Source of the DNA: Entamoeba invadens IP1
Lineage: Eukaryota > Evosea > Mastigamoebida > Endamoebidae
Assembly (NCBI RefSeq): GCF_000330505.1
Contig: NW_004443536.1
Coordinates: 106,523 to 170,522, forward strand
Reading direction: 5' to 3'
Length of the DNA: 64,000 nucleotides
A program made the translations under genes and the position numbers. Shown here one piece after another: positions 21,207 to 30,475 of this stretch. Numbering within the stretch: position 1 is the first letter of the stretch; every line of letters begins with the position of its first letter. The notes below the pieces were generated by a model. It was not told the DNA's origin, did not search any database, and saw nothing but the letters and a program-made list of their open reading frames with translations.

Positions 21207-22220
21207 ATGGGGGACACCGGGAGTGTATGTTTGAATCAAACGAAGTACACGATTAAGTCGAGTATATACACGGGAAGGTACTCCACAACGTATTTAGTCG
21301 AGCAAAGTCACAATGAGAGATATCCTCACCAATTAGCTTGTAAATTGTTTCGCCCCAACGAAGAAAATATATTAGAACAGATCACTGAAGAGATCACAAC
21401 TGTTTCAGAGTGCTCGAGAGTAAATAATATCATTCAATTCTATGGGTCTAACACTTCAAATCCAGACTCGATATACTTCTTCACAGAATACTTCCCACAT
21501 ACACTCAATTCATTATTTAATCTCCCAATACCAGAAGACTCGCTGTTTGAAATCGTACATGGGATAGCTTGCGGAGTCGCTTATTTACACGCACACTCGC
21601 CAGCATTGGTCTACTTTAATATAGCAAAAGAACACATTTTGTTCTCAAGTGACTTCACAGTCAAATTATGCGACTTTGGTAACACGCGCAAAGCATCACA
21701 ATTTTATTATCGGCGCGACAACGACCACTTAATCATTCAAAGCGTCGTCGAACAAATTGGAGACGCCAATTACATCGCGCCTGAAATGGTAGCAATCTAC
21801 GACAATGAACCAATCAGTCGGAAATGTGATGTCTGGGCACTCGGGTGTTTACTCTTCGAGTTAGCCACGGGGGTTCCCCCCTTCTCTCTGCCTATCACTT
21901 TATCTCAATTCAAAAATTTCAGTTTAGAGAAGAAGACGATGTCAAAGAAAATGAAAACAGTCATCATAGAAATGTTAACGTACGACCAGACAAAGCGGCC
22001 AAATATCTACAGTGTCCTCCAACTCATCGCAAAGACAATAGAGTTCAACAACCCCTTCGAGTCCCTCATCGAACAAAAAGATGACGACTTCTGTGATGGG
22101 AAGAAACCAATTAAAAACACTCCTACACAATCTACAGGTGAATTCTGGAATTTGGTTGATCGAAAAATAGTCGATTGTACTGTCGAGAAGAGCCTTCTTG
22201 ACACTTACAATGATATCTAA
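21207..22220 (+). CDS. Probable pseudokinase of the NAK (AAK1/GAK-like) type
   Basis: The 337-aa intronless protein starts at ATG 21207 and is almost entirely a kinase fold. NAK-like features are a long insert after DFG followed by NYIAPEMVAIYD, CDVWALGCLLFELATGVPPF, and a YLHAHSPALV segment before the catalytic loop. The beta-3 lysine (ACKLF, about residue 49) and DFG (about 156) remain. The catalytic loop, HRDLK-x-EN in active kinases, reads YFNIAKEH (about 136-143), so the catalytic Asp and the Asn are both lost. The glycine loop is degenerate too (TGRYSTTY). It is therefore probably non-catalytic. Active NAK kinases regulate clathrin adaptors; a scaffold role in endocytosis would fit but is inference. 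Confidence 0.85.
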   Translation: MGDTGSVCLNQTKYTIKSSIYTGRYSTTYLVEQSHNERYPHQLACKLFRPNEENILEQITEEITTVSECSRVNNIIQFYGSNTSNPDSIYFFTEYFPHTLNSLFNLPIPEDSLFEIVHGIACGVAYLHAHSPALVYFNIAKEHILFSSDFTVKLCDFGNTRKASQFYYRRDNDHLIIQSVVEQIGDANYIAPEMVAIYDNEPISRKCDVWALGCLLFELATGVPPFSLPITLSQFKNFSLEKKTMSKKMKTVIIEMLTYDQTKRPNIYSVLQLIAKTIEFNNPFESLIEQKDDDFCDGKKPIKNTPTQSTGEFWNLVDRKIVDCTVEKSLLDTYNDI

Positions 22221-22444
22221 GTGTTACTTTACTTTATAGTATTTTTATAGTTTATCTTGTACTATTTGTTCCAATAGTAATTCTAATATTTTATAGTTTA
22301 TTTAATGGTAATTATTATATTAAATTATTTCATTTAATTCTAATATATTATAGTTTATTTAATTGTAATGTGATAGTATGATATATAGTATTTTTAATAA
22401 AAAAAGTGAACTAGACAGCACAACTTGAATCTCTCAGTTATCCT

Positions 22445-23054
22445 ATGCAGACGGAAGAAGTCCAATTTACTATGTGCGACAACGCAATGAACTATTACCC
22501 CCCGGACGGCCTTAAAACGCCCCTCGACGCATTTTTATACTTCACATTGACTTCATTCTACACATCGGTAGGCGGCGATTTGAAAATAGCGCCCGAGGAG
22601 TTGTCACTCGAGAAGATTATGCCATTCAAGGTATTTGAGCACAAACGACCGAACCAACAGAGTATCTTTCTTATAGTGAAGTATGACCCCGACTTTAAAA
22701 TTCGCGTTTGTTATTATTATTATCACACACATACTAATAGATATGTGTGTGGTACACTTCTGACTTAACTTATAGAACGCATTCTTCATCATCAACGAAA
22801 ACGTCTTCCCAGCAACTTCATTGAGCACTTTGATCTGTTGCCACGTCGACGAGATCATGTCGGACGTCGTCGACTTGTTCGATCGACTCAATGACACAGT
22901 CAAAATCGACCCGTTGAAAGGACACGCTTGGTGTGGAGTCCCTTTAATGTTGGAAGACTACACTACACCACTACCGGAACAAGAGTCCTTTATCAACGAA
23001 AAGAATGTGTATGACGCTATTGACTCCTTTCTAAAGGTTAATCCTTTGAATTGA
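22445..23054 (+). CDS. Small two-exon protein of unknown function
   Basis: Exon 1 is 22445-22705 and exon 2 is 22776-23054. The 70-base intron starts GTTTGT, ends TATAG, and contains a tactaat branch-like motif. The join keeps frame and gives 179 aa. I do not recognise the family. The protein is mixed alpha/beta, with no signal peptide or membrane helix. Hydrophobic strands KIRNAFFIINENVFPAT and STLICCHVDEIMSD span the splice junction, which supports the model. Without splicing the first frame ends inside the intron. Confidence 0.7.
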
Positions 23055-23352
23055 ATGGTGTGGACATTTTCTATATTTTTATTATTTATTTACTAGTGGT
23101 TATACTATTCATTTGGTATTTATAGCCATTTTTAACGGAATCAAATATTAAAATAGAACGAATTGGTTAACATGTGGTATTCCGATATTATTTTTCATCT
23201 TTCCGGTATTTATGACGAATTTGAAAATTAATTAATCCTTAATAACATATTCTTAGTGAATTGTACTGTCACGTGTTACTCAATTCAATACAAATAAAAA
23301 CAATCACGTTTAACTCATAAAAGAAACTTCAAAATAATCTCGAATCGAAAGG
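23055..23352. other. Intergenic spacer
   Basis: AT-rich, no gene seen. Confidence 0.5.
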
Positions 23353-25155
23353 ATGGAAGTAAGATGTTTTATCGAAAAGGGAGGATACACATCAGAACCG
23401 TATTTTGGTCGTGTTGAAATCAAAGTCAAAAAAATCTCATTTGTCAGTGGCGGAATGATAGTATTGAAATGGAAAGACACCATGTTTAATATCTTTGGGA
23501 ATGCCGGGGAGCTTCGAGCGAAGGATGAAACAAATTCCTTAGAGCCACCCCAAATCCCATTTAATGAATATGTCCAATTTGTTCAAGACCAAATCATGAG
23601 TTTCCCAATCCCGACATTGGATTCTCCGATGAACAAAGAGTTGTGTCCCGGTCTACATATCTTCCCGTTCTGTATAACATTACCAGAAGATCTTTCCCCT
23701 GATATTAGTTTGTTTGACGGAGCAATGAAACATATGTACATCCTTCTCGTGTCTTTAGTCACTCCAACGGGATTTATCTTGAGCGAAGAGATCGAGTGTC
23801 CCGTCATCTTCAATTCAATGGAAATACCTCCATCGTTACCAACTTCAAGTTCAAGGATAGTGGGGATGACTAAAGTCACGCTGTCCCTCGACAAACAAAA
23901 CTTCCAAGTTGGAGAAACAGTCCACTTTCATGTCAGTTTTAAGAGCTTAAGACTCGAGGGAATACCTGAGATGTCCGCAAGTATTATTGGAGTGCACTCA
24001 ATTTATTACCAAACACAACACGTCGACGTCGCAACATTGAGTCTTGAACCATCGCAACTGGACGATGAGTTGGAGTTGACCCTTGACATCCCTAAAACAG
24101 CCGCACCCACTCTAATCACTCAGAACTTCATGTACAAACACTTTATTTGTATTATGATGGTATCAAAATCTAAGAAGAAAGAAGCCGCGTTCTTCCCAAT
24201 AACTATCTACGGCAAAAAACCGGCAAATTTGTCCGATTGCCAGAACCTCGTAAACAGATACAAAAACGAGGAGGTCACGTTCTCTAAAACACCACAACTC
24301 AATATTAAGAGCGAGAATTGTATTGAGACTGTTAAAACATCGACAGGCGATGTTATATATTTGGATCATCTCAAAAGGGTCGTTTACGCAGACAAAGCAT
24401 TCACTAAGTCGTCTATGATATACCCATTTGTGGACTCCGAGACTCTACCTGAGGGGCTGAGCTATGGACTGGAAAAGAACAAAAGAGTCATTGTTGATCA
24501 CACTAAAGGGTTGGTGTTTTATGAACATCAATTTCCATTGCCTGTAGAGTCACAGGCACAAATAAACGACTTTACTGATCCTGTCGTGTCGATCTATGTA
24601 TTGGAATCGTTTGGACTCAAAGTGAAAGACCAGAAGAGCTTAAACACGATTTATTGTGGGGTCTGTGATGACAAATTTCAATTAATGAAGTCAAAAGAGT
24701 GCAAAGAAATCGATCAGATGTATACAAAAGCGTGTTTCGTGTTTAATGCCGGGGTGTTTAGAAGGAACGTCAATGTGTATTTCTTTGAAAAGAAATCCCT
24801 GAAGAAAGACCACGTGTTGGGCCACATCGAGTTTGATTTGACCAAAATAAAATTTAACACCAATTTTGAAACTTGGATGCCACTACGAGGATCACCGGAT
24901 GGGAATGAAACTGTTTGTGGAATAGCTCATGTCAAATTTGCGTATCAGAGTTATCGAAGGGAAATAACGGAGTCTTGGAATTATTTTGACCAGATCTGGG
25001 CCCACTCCATTGATGCGTACTTCCCACACACAGAGAAGATGTTGAAAAAGATTCGAGAACAAAACATATTGAGAGGGGCGATGATGGTGCAGGCTGTCTA
25101 TGACATCTTTGGCGACAACATAATCAGACAAAAAGACTACTCACTCGATTTCTAA
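23353..25155 (+). CDS. Arrestin-like protein with C-terminal C2-like domain
   Basis: Intronless 600-aa protein from ATG 23353. Residues about 1-165 match an arrestin N-domain, including LCPGLHIFPFCITLPEDLSP, the strand-turn motif typical of alpha-arrestins. Residues about 170-310 form the arrestin C-domain (MTKVTLSLDKQNFQVGETV at the start). A linker follows (about 310-400). About 405-545 looks like a C2 domain (VSIYVLESFGLKVKD, then DHVLGHIEFDLTKI). There is no PPxY motif that I can see. Arrestin-fold proteins couple receptors to endocytosis and ubiquitin ligases; the C2 part suggests membrane or Ca2+-lipid binding. Arrestin call is confident, C2 moderate. Confidence 0.8.
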   Translation: MEVRCFIEKGGYTSEPYFGRVEIKVKKISFVSGGMIVLKWKDTMFNIFGNAGELRAKDETNSLEPPQIPFNEYVQFVQDQIMSFPIPTLDSPMNKELCPGLHIFPFCITLPEDLSPDISLFDGAMKHMYILLVSLVTPTGFILSEEIECPVIFNSMEIPPSLPTSSSRIVGMTKVTLSLDKQNFQVGETVHFHVSFKSLRLEGIPEMSASIIGVHSIYYQTQHVDVATLSLEPSQLDDELELTLDIPKTAAPTLITQNFMYKHFICIMMVSKSKKKEAAFFPITIYGKKPANLSDCQNLVNRYKNEEVTFSKTPQLNIKSENCIETVKTSTGDVIYLDHLKRVVYADKAFTKSSMIYPFVDSETLPEGLSYGLEKNKRVIVDHTKGLVFYEHQFPLPVESQAQINDFTDPVVSIYVLESFGLKVKDQKSLNTIYCGVCDDKFQLMKSKECKEIDQMYTKACFVFNAGVFRRNVNVYFFEKKSLKKDHVLGHIEFDLTKIKFNTNFETWMPLRGSPDGNETVCGIAHVKFAYQSYRREITESWNYFDQIWAHSIDAYFPHTEKMLKKIREQNILRGAMMVQAVYDIFGDNIIRQKDYSLDF

Positions 25156-25466
25156 GTGTTTTTAATGGATATTTTAAGTCTCATTAATTCAATACTCCAA
25201 TGTGCAAGACCACAAACGTTGTATAATTTTGCGAAAAACAAATTCTATATTAAACGCAACCAAAATTATTAATTATAATACAATTAATCATGTTTCTACC
25301 ATGAAGATCCATTTCTGTACTTAAAATTATATAATATAACAAATATAATCATCAATAATGGTACAGTTATTTACTTTGAAAAGACTCTAAGCAACCATTA
25401 CAAACATGAAACCCCGACCTTTACAAATGAAAACCCTTTTAGTTTAACTCGAAACCCAAAGAATAG
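25156..25466. other. Intergenic spacer
   Basis: AT-rich, no gene seen. Confidence 0.5.
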
Positions 25467-26534
25467 ATGGACTCCAAGCAATTTGAACACGACCAGAAGA
25501 AGGCGGACTTGGAGTATTACTGGGACTCATACAGTTCGATCAATATACACGAGCAGATGATCAAGGATTATACACGAACACATACCTACGAAAAGGCGAT
25601 CAACGCGTGTGACATTAAAGGGAAAATAGTGATGGACGTTGGATGTGGGCTTGGGATCTTATCCCTCTTTGCCGCACGTGCTGGAGCCAAACACGTCTAT
25701 GCCATCGAGCGTGCTGGTGTATCAGAAAAAGCGAAACAAGTCGTGAAGGATAATGGATATGAAGATGTCATTACAGTGATAAAAGGAAGAGTCGAAGACA
25801 TAACACTTCCTGTCGACCACGTCGATGTCATTGTGAGTGAATGGATGGGGTACAATTTGTTATATGAATCGATGCTTGGAAGTGTCTTATATGCGCGAGA
25901 TAAATGGCTTGTCAAAGGTGGATTGATTTTACCAGAGAAGTGCACGATGTATATTAATGCCATAGAAGATCAATGGTTCTATGATAATAAAGTGAATTTC
26001 TGGAGGAATGTGTATGGGTTTAATATGACACCGATGAGAGCTCAAGTCTTAAATGAGCCATTAGTCGAAACTTTAAATTCCTCTTCTATTGTGACGTCCG
26101 ATGACGTCTTAATGGTTTGTTTTTAATTTCTTAATAATATTAATAGTAATTAAAATCAATATTATTAGTTAATTAACTATTAGAATATCGATATCAATAC
26201 AATGAAATATGAAGATCAATGTTTCACTACACCATTCAAATTAAAGGCTTTCAGAGAAGACTTCATCTACGCGTTCGCTACTTATTTCGACGTCGCATTC
26301 CCACAGTCGGGAGAGGTTTTAACAACATCGCCATACCAAACGGAAACACATTGGCACCAATCAATGTTTTACTTGGACGAACCAATCACCGTCTCACCTG
26401 GAGAAATCATAGAGGGAGTGTATACACTCAAATTCAATGAGGTCAACCCAAGATTTTTGGACGTCTCTATCTCATTCAAGTTTAAAGGAGTGTTCCACAC
26501 CGCTCAGGGACAAAATAATTACAAAATGCAATGA
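25467..26534 (+). CDS. Type I protein arginine N-methyltransferase (PRMT1-like, one intron)
   Basis: Exons 25467-26114 and 26184-26534, joined over a 69-base intron (GTTTGT to TAG), give 332 aa, close to PRMT1 size. It transfers methyl groups from S-adenosylmethionine to arginine in proteins such as histones and RNA-binding proteins. Visible motifs are YYWDSYSSINIHEQMIKD (N-terminal YFxxY-like helix), VMDVGCGLGILSLFAARAGA (SAM-binding motif I), SEWMGYNLLYESML (double-E loop with both Glu) and, in exon 2, THW followed by FYLDEPI (THW loop). All catalytic motifs are intact. The ATG seen at 26202 is internal to exon 2 and is not the start. Confidence 0.93.
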
Positions 26535-27123
26535 TTGACTAGTATGAATCTTATAGTTTTTTTTTCTATAATTTCAGAGCTGTTGCTATCGTTTTGTTTT
26601 TAATTTTGTTGAATTAATTCTATTTGTAATTGAATTTATTTATTAATATATTAAAAAAATAATTTAGATATTATTTTAAAAGATTTAAAAGACAAACTTG
26701 TTAATCTTGTTAAAATCAAAATTAATGGTATATTATATAATATAACAATTTAATTAAATTTTTATTAATAAAAACAACACTTGATATTAAAAAAAAATAT
26801 TTTTCATTAGATTTTCACAAAAAACCACTAACATATAGAAAAATTATTATCAATAATTAGTCTCAAAACTTATAAAATGATGGGAAATCAAACAAATAGT
26901 TAAAACCTTAATTTTTCTCTTTTTAGAAATGGGAAAACAATGCAAACTAGTAAATAAATAATAAGTTATAAAAAGTCAAAACGGGGACTATATAAGCACT
27001 GGAAAAAGAATCATCTCAAAAATATTGCGAGATGGTTTGTTGAACAATAATCACACTATAAAAGATTCAAAACTCGAACAAACAAATAACTAGAAGGAAG
27101 AGTCACCCTCCTTTTCGACGAAG
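26535..27123. other. AT-rich spacer
   Basis: No gene is visible. A TATA-like ctatataagc at about 26988 lies about 125 bases before the ATG of the next gene. Confidence 0.5.
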
Positions 27124-27474
27124 ATGAGAAACTTGTCAATGGAGATTTTGTCAATCTTGTACTCAAGAGATTTAACACATGACGAACTCGTCTCTTTCCG
27201 GAGAAGATTCCTCGAGACGTTCACTGAATTTCAGAAACAAAACTTCCCAAACTCAACGCCGGAACATTTCCTCCAACTAGAAAACAGACTCAAACAACAA
27301 CAGCAACAACAATTGGAAGCCCTTGAAAAAGAACGCCGCGCGCGGTTGGCGAACCAAGAAAAGACTTGCACGGCTTGCGGAAAGAAAACAACGGAGTGGA
27401 AGAAAGGTGTCGGGATGGAGGAGTTTTATTGCATACCTTGCAGCCTGAACTATATTAAGAAGGAACCACTCTGA
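27124..27474 (+). CDS. Small divergent GATA-type zinc-finger protein
   Basis: 116 aa from ATG 27124. An N-terminal helical region and a Gln run (KQQQQQQLEA, about 59-68) with an adjoining Glu/Arg coiled coil lead to a single C-terminal finger: CTAC, then TTEWKKG, then YCIPCSLNYIKK. The Cys spacing (C-x2-C, about 18 residues, C-x2-C), the Trp-x-x-Gly turn and the Cys-Ser-Leu-Asn-Tyr ending match the GATA finger plan in a divergent form (ACG is replaced by PCS). It is probably a DNA-binding transcription factor, with protein interaction as the alternative. The small size with a lone C-terminal finger is unusual. Confidence 0.75.
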   Translation: MRNLSMEILSILYSRDLTHDELVSFRRRFLETFTEFQKQNFPNSTPEHFLQLENRLKQQQQQQLEALEKERRARLANQEKTCTACGKKTTEWKKGVGMEEFYCIPCSLNYIKKEPL

Positions 27475-28123
27475 TTAATTTGACTGTTTCATTACTTCCC
27501 TTATCTTCTCCCAAATTCTCGCACCTCTCAATCTCCTTTCTCTTTCTGTGATTTGTTGCTCAGTTCATTTTATACCACTCACACGATCTGATCTCACTTT
27601 CTTCTTGACTTTATTCAATCTCAGTCTCATTGTTTTTATTAGTAAGTAATGGTTTAAATGTTATTCATTAATGGTACTTGTTTCATTTTTTTTGGTGATT
27701 AAAAGTTGTTTCTTCTTTTTGAATCTTGAGTAAATTGTGAATTATTTTATTCATTAAAACATTATAATAAAATATATTATTTTTAATTTAATTGGTTTAT
27801 TCTTCCTGTATCATATTTTATAGTAAAAACAAACCATAAACAATATTATAGTTTGTTGGTAAGAATATATCGGAATACAATAATTAATCAGAAGATTAAA
27901 TTTCGATCTGATTAAAATAAAACAAGCATCTAGATTCCGATAAAAACAAGTGTCTTTACTATTGACTAATAAGATTCAGTCATTCAAAAATAGATACAAA
28001 AAGAAATCCAAAGAGCTAATAAAAAGTTCAAAGAAGTATAGATTGTCAATTTCAGAATCTCAAGTTTGTAGATTTTTCGATCGCGAAAAATGACAACATG
28101 AAAAAGAACTGAGAAATTTTGAT
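27475..28123. other. Spacer with two tiny upstream ORFs near its end
   Basis: T-rich then A-rich DNA with no gene. Just before the next start codon lie ATG 28090 (three codons then TGA) and ATG 28098 (four codons then TGA), overlapping each other. If transcribed they would be upstream ORFs. Confidence 0.4.
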
Positions 28124-30304
28124 ATGACCTATTGCTACACGCCTACAGTGTTATTGCAAAATGTTATTCCCGGGAGAGCAAGCACTGTTCGTACCATTCG
28201 AAGAGGGACATCCATATTGAATCGCAAATTTCGAGATCTGATGTTTCCTCCAATGAAAATAGAAGAGACGCGAGGCTCAGACTCCTTAGAAACACTGAAA
28301 AAAATCGAAGACATTCTTTCTTCACTTAAAAATGCCATTCCCAATGAAGAGAGTGGGACTATCATTCAACTCAAACGACTGAATAAACTCCTTGGCGACC
28401 AATTGAATAAATATTTCAAGTACTTTGTCGATGAAGAACCCGTCAGCTATTTCCAAATAGTCGTTCGCATGCATTTTCTCCTCTTTGTCTTGTTTGAGGA
28501 CTTCACTGAATTTGTGAACAAAATGTTTCTGTTCATTAAACAGAAGACGATCTCTTCCTATGAAGTCATGCGGTCGGTGTTAATCCTCAAACTCGTTGTC
28601 TTTGTGTTGATCCATCTTGAGAACGTCATCGACAACATCAACCATTTGTTGGTCAAAACTAACAAACAACACTCTTCAAAGGACTCACTCAACTCTTCAA
28701 CATCATCGACGTCGATCCAAGACCAATCAATGTCAAGTCAATCAACTGAACCTTTCCAACAGAAGTTCGTTAAGGCAGAGTCGGAGTTCGTCCCCGTCAA
28801 AAGTCCACGAACCCTTGCTATCCCAAATTTGGCGTCACTGCTCGAAATGTTTAAAGACCTCACAAGCGTCTTAACGGAGTTGCCAATAGCAACGAAAACC
28901 CATATCACTAATGCTAAAAAGTGCACCCATGTTAGAAAAGTATTAATCGAGTCGTCGTCTACAGACCAAGTCACACTGAACAAATATTTCGAAAGTATGT
29001 TCAAAATACCTGCTGTCCTTTTTTGTGGATTTTGCTCAGCACCAGAGTCATATTCCAGAGCTTATAAATGGTTACCATTGATCTACGGATTAACGTCGCA
29101 AGACTTCCTCTGTGCTATTGTTCACGAGTTTGTTGTTTCATTCATTGAATACAATATACTATATCTATTAATAATGAATTACTATTTTAATAGTATTCTA
29201 TACTTACTATATATTAATTATTATTCACTTTGCAGTATTGGAGAAGATGAAAAAAGAGCGAGCTGTGTCGGTTTCTTATTAAAGAATTGGAGGCGTGTCC
29301 CACACGCGTTCGATACTGTTTTCATGAGTGGAGTGTACAACATTTATTTGGAAATCAATGCACTGATACTCACAACGAGCATGTCCCCACAACAACCCCA
29401 CGTGTTAGCCGAATACCCAGCAATTGTGTTTCAACGGTCTGTTTATCGTATTCCCCCGCGTTACTTTTACTTGATGCTGAACCCGCGGTTTGTGGCTGAA
29501 AAGATCACTGAGGCACATGTCGATATCTTCACACAATGCCAGACAAGAGCAATTTTTTATTCCAAACAGATGCGCCGTGCGGGAGTTGGTGCGTCTGATT
29601 TAAAGAAGAAAGTTGATATATTAGCGTATTGGGTAGCACAGTCGTTATATGAAACAATCAACAACATTAGTCTCAACGCGACGTTCCAAGAGTATTTTAT
29701 TACAATTATTCTCTTTGTGTATCACCTCCGTCATAACTTACTTGCAACACTTGGCTTGGCAATTGGGTTTTCTTCTTTTCGACTGAACAAACAAGAGAAG
29801 GTGGCAATTCGAATCGACTTGGAAGGACGGAGAAAGTGGGTGTTTGAATTGACCAACCCCAAGGATGGGAGTTATCCGGGTCTGATTCGAGCAATGCGAG
29901 AGTTGGGCAATCCATGTATCCCATACTTTGGAAGCTTTCAAAATATATTTGAAAAGGTGTTGAGTGCGGATATTCAAGATGTCGGACTTCTTTATATGAA
30001 CATTGGAAAAGCAACTGAAGAGACACGAAGAAATCGTTTGAAATGGAGTGATTTGATATATGAAGAGTGTAGTTGTGTCGACAACGCTTTCAACGTCTCG
30101 TTTAGAGACTTTTGTGAGACTCCGTGGAGTGACAATAGGTTATTTGACCCAATGATTAAGTCAACCAAATTCAGAATATTCCATCGAGCGGAAGTCAGTC
30201 CACGACGAATTAAAGTTGTTCCTATGCTCAAAAAATACAATGGTGGGTTTATAAGCAATCGAGTGACTGTACTCCGATATGTGAAATATCTCCCTGTTGT
30301 GTAA
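28124..30304 (+). CDS. RasGEF (CDC25-like) domain protein with an in-frame intron
   Basis: The frame from ATG 28124 is open throughout, but 29128-29235 has the GTTTGT start, the TTTGCAG end and the AT-richness of an intron. It is 108 bases long and has no stop, so both spliced (690 aa) and unspliced (726 aa) forms are readable. The spliced junction reads VHDIGEDEKRA. The C-terminal part resembles a CDC25 RasGEF catalytic domain: ILAYWVAQSLYETI, LFVYHLRHNLLATLGLAIGF, YPGLIRAMRELGNPCIPYFG, and a final LYMNIGKATEETRRNRLKW. The N-terminal part is helical with a Ser-rich linker (about 185-210). Predicted role is to load GTP on a Ras/Rap-family GTPase. Confidence 0.7.
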   Translation: MTYCYTPTVLLQNVIPGRASTVRTIRRGTSILNRKFRDLMFPPMKIEETRGSDSLETLKKIEDILSSLKNAIPNEESGTIIQLKRLNKLLGDQLNKYFKYFVDEEPVSYFQIVVRMHFLLFVLFEDFTEFVNKMFLFIKQKTISSYEVMRSVLILKLVVFVLIHLENVIDNINHLLVKTNKQHSSKDSLNSSTSSTSIQDQSMSSQSTEPFQQKFVKAESEFVPVKSPRTLAIPNLASLLEMFKDLTSVLTELPIATKTHITNAKKCTHVRKVLIESSSTDQVTLNKYFESMFKIPAVLFCGFCSAPESYSRAYKWLPLIYGLTSQDFLCAIVHEFVVSFIEYNILYLLIMNYYFNSILYLLYINYYSLCSIGEDEKRASCVGFLLKNWRRVPHAFDTVFMSGVYNIYLEINALILTTSMSPQQPHVLAEYPAIVFQRSVYRIPPRYFYLMLNPRFVAEKITEAHVDIFTQCQTRAIFYSKQMRRAGVGASDLKKKVDILAYWVAQSLYETINNISLNATFQEYFITIILFVYHLRHNLLATLGLAIGFSSFRLNKQEKVAIRIDLEGRRKWVFELTNPKDGSYPGLIRAMRELGNPCIPYFGSFQNIFEKVLSADIQDVGLLYMNIGKATEETRRNRLKWSDLIYEECSCVDNAFNVSFRDFCETPWSDNRLFDPMIKSTKFRIFHRAEVSPRRIKVVPMLKKYNGGFISNRVTVLRYVKYLPVV

Positions 30305-30475
30305 TGTTTATTTTTCAATACATTTTGTTCTATTTATTTAACTATATAAATAGCTTATATAGCATTTACTATTATCTAGTTTATTTTAGTAATAATAATA
30401 CTATTATTATTCTATTCATTCAATAAAGTTATAGAAATAGTATAAAACAACTACCCGATCAACTTGGTGAATTGA

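Noticed and set aside
22706..22768. C-terminal tail of the first frame of the small unknown gene
   Set aside because: It lies inside a clear GTTTGT...TATAG intron; the frame continues in exon 2 instead.
26202..26534. A separate small gene downstream of the methyltransferase
   Set aside because: Its frame is the second exon of the methyltransferase and supplies the THW loop.
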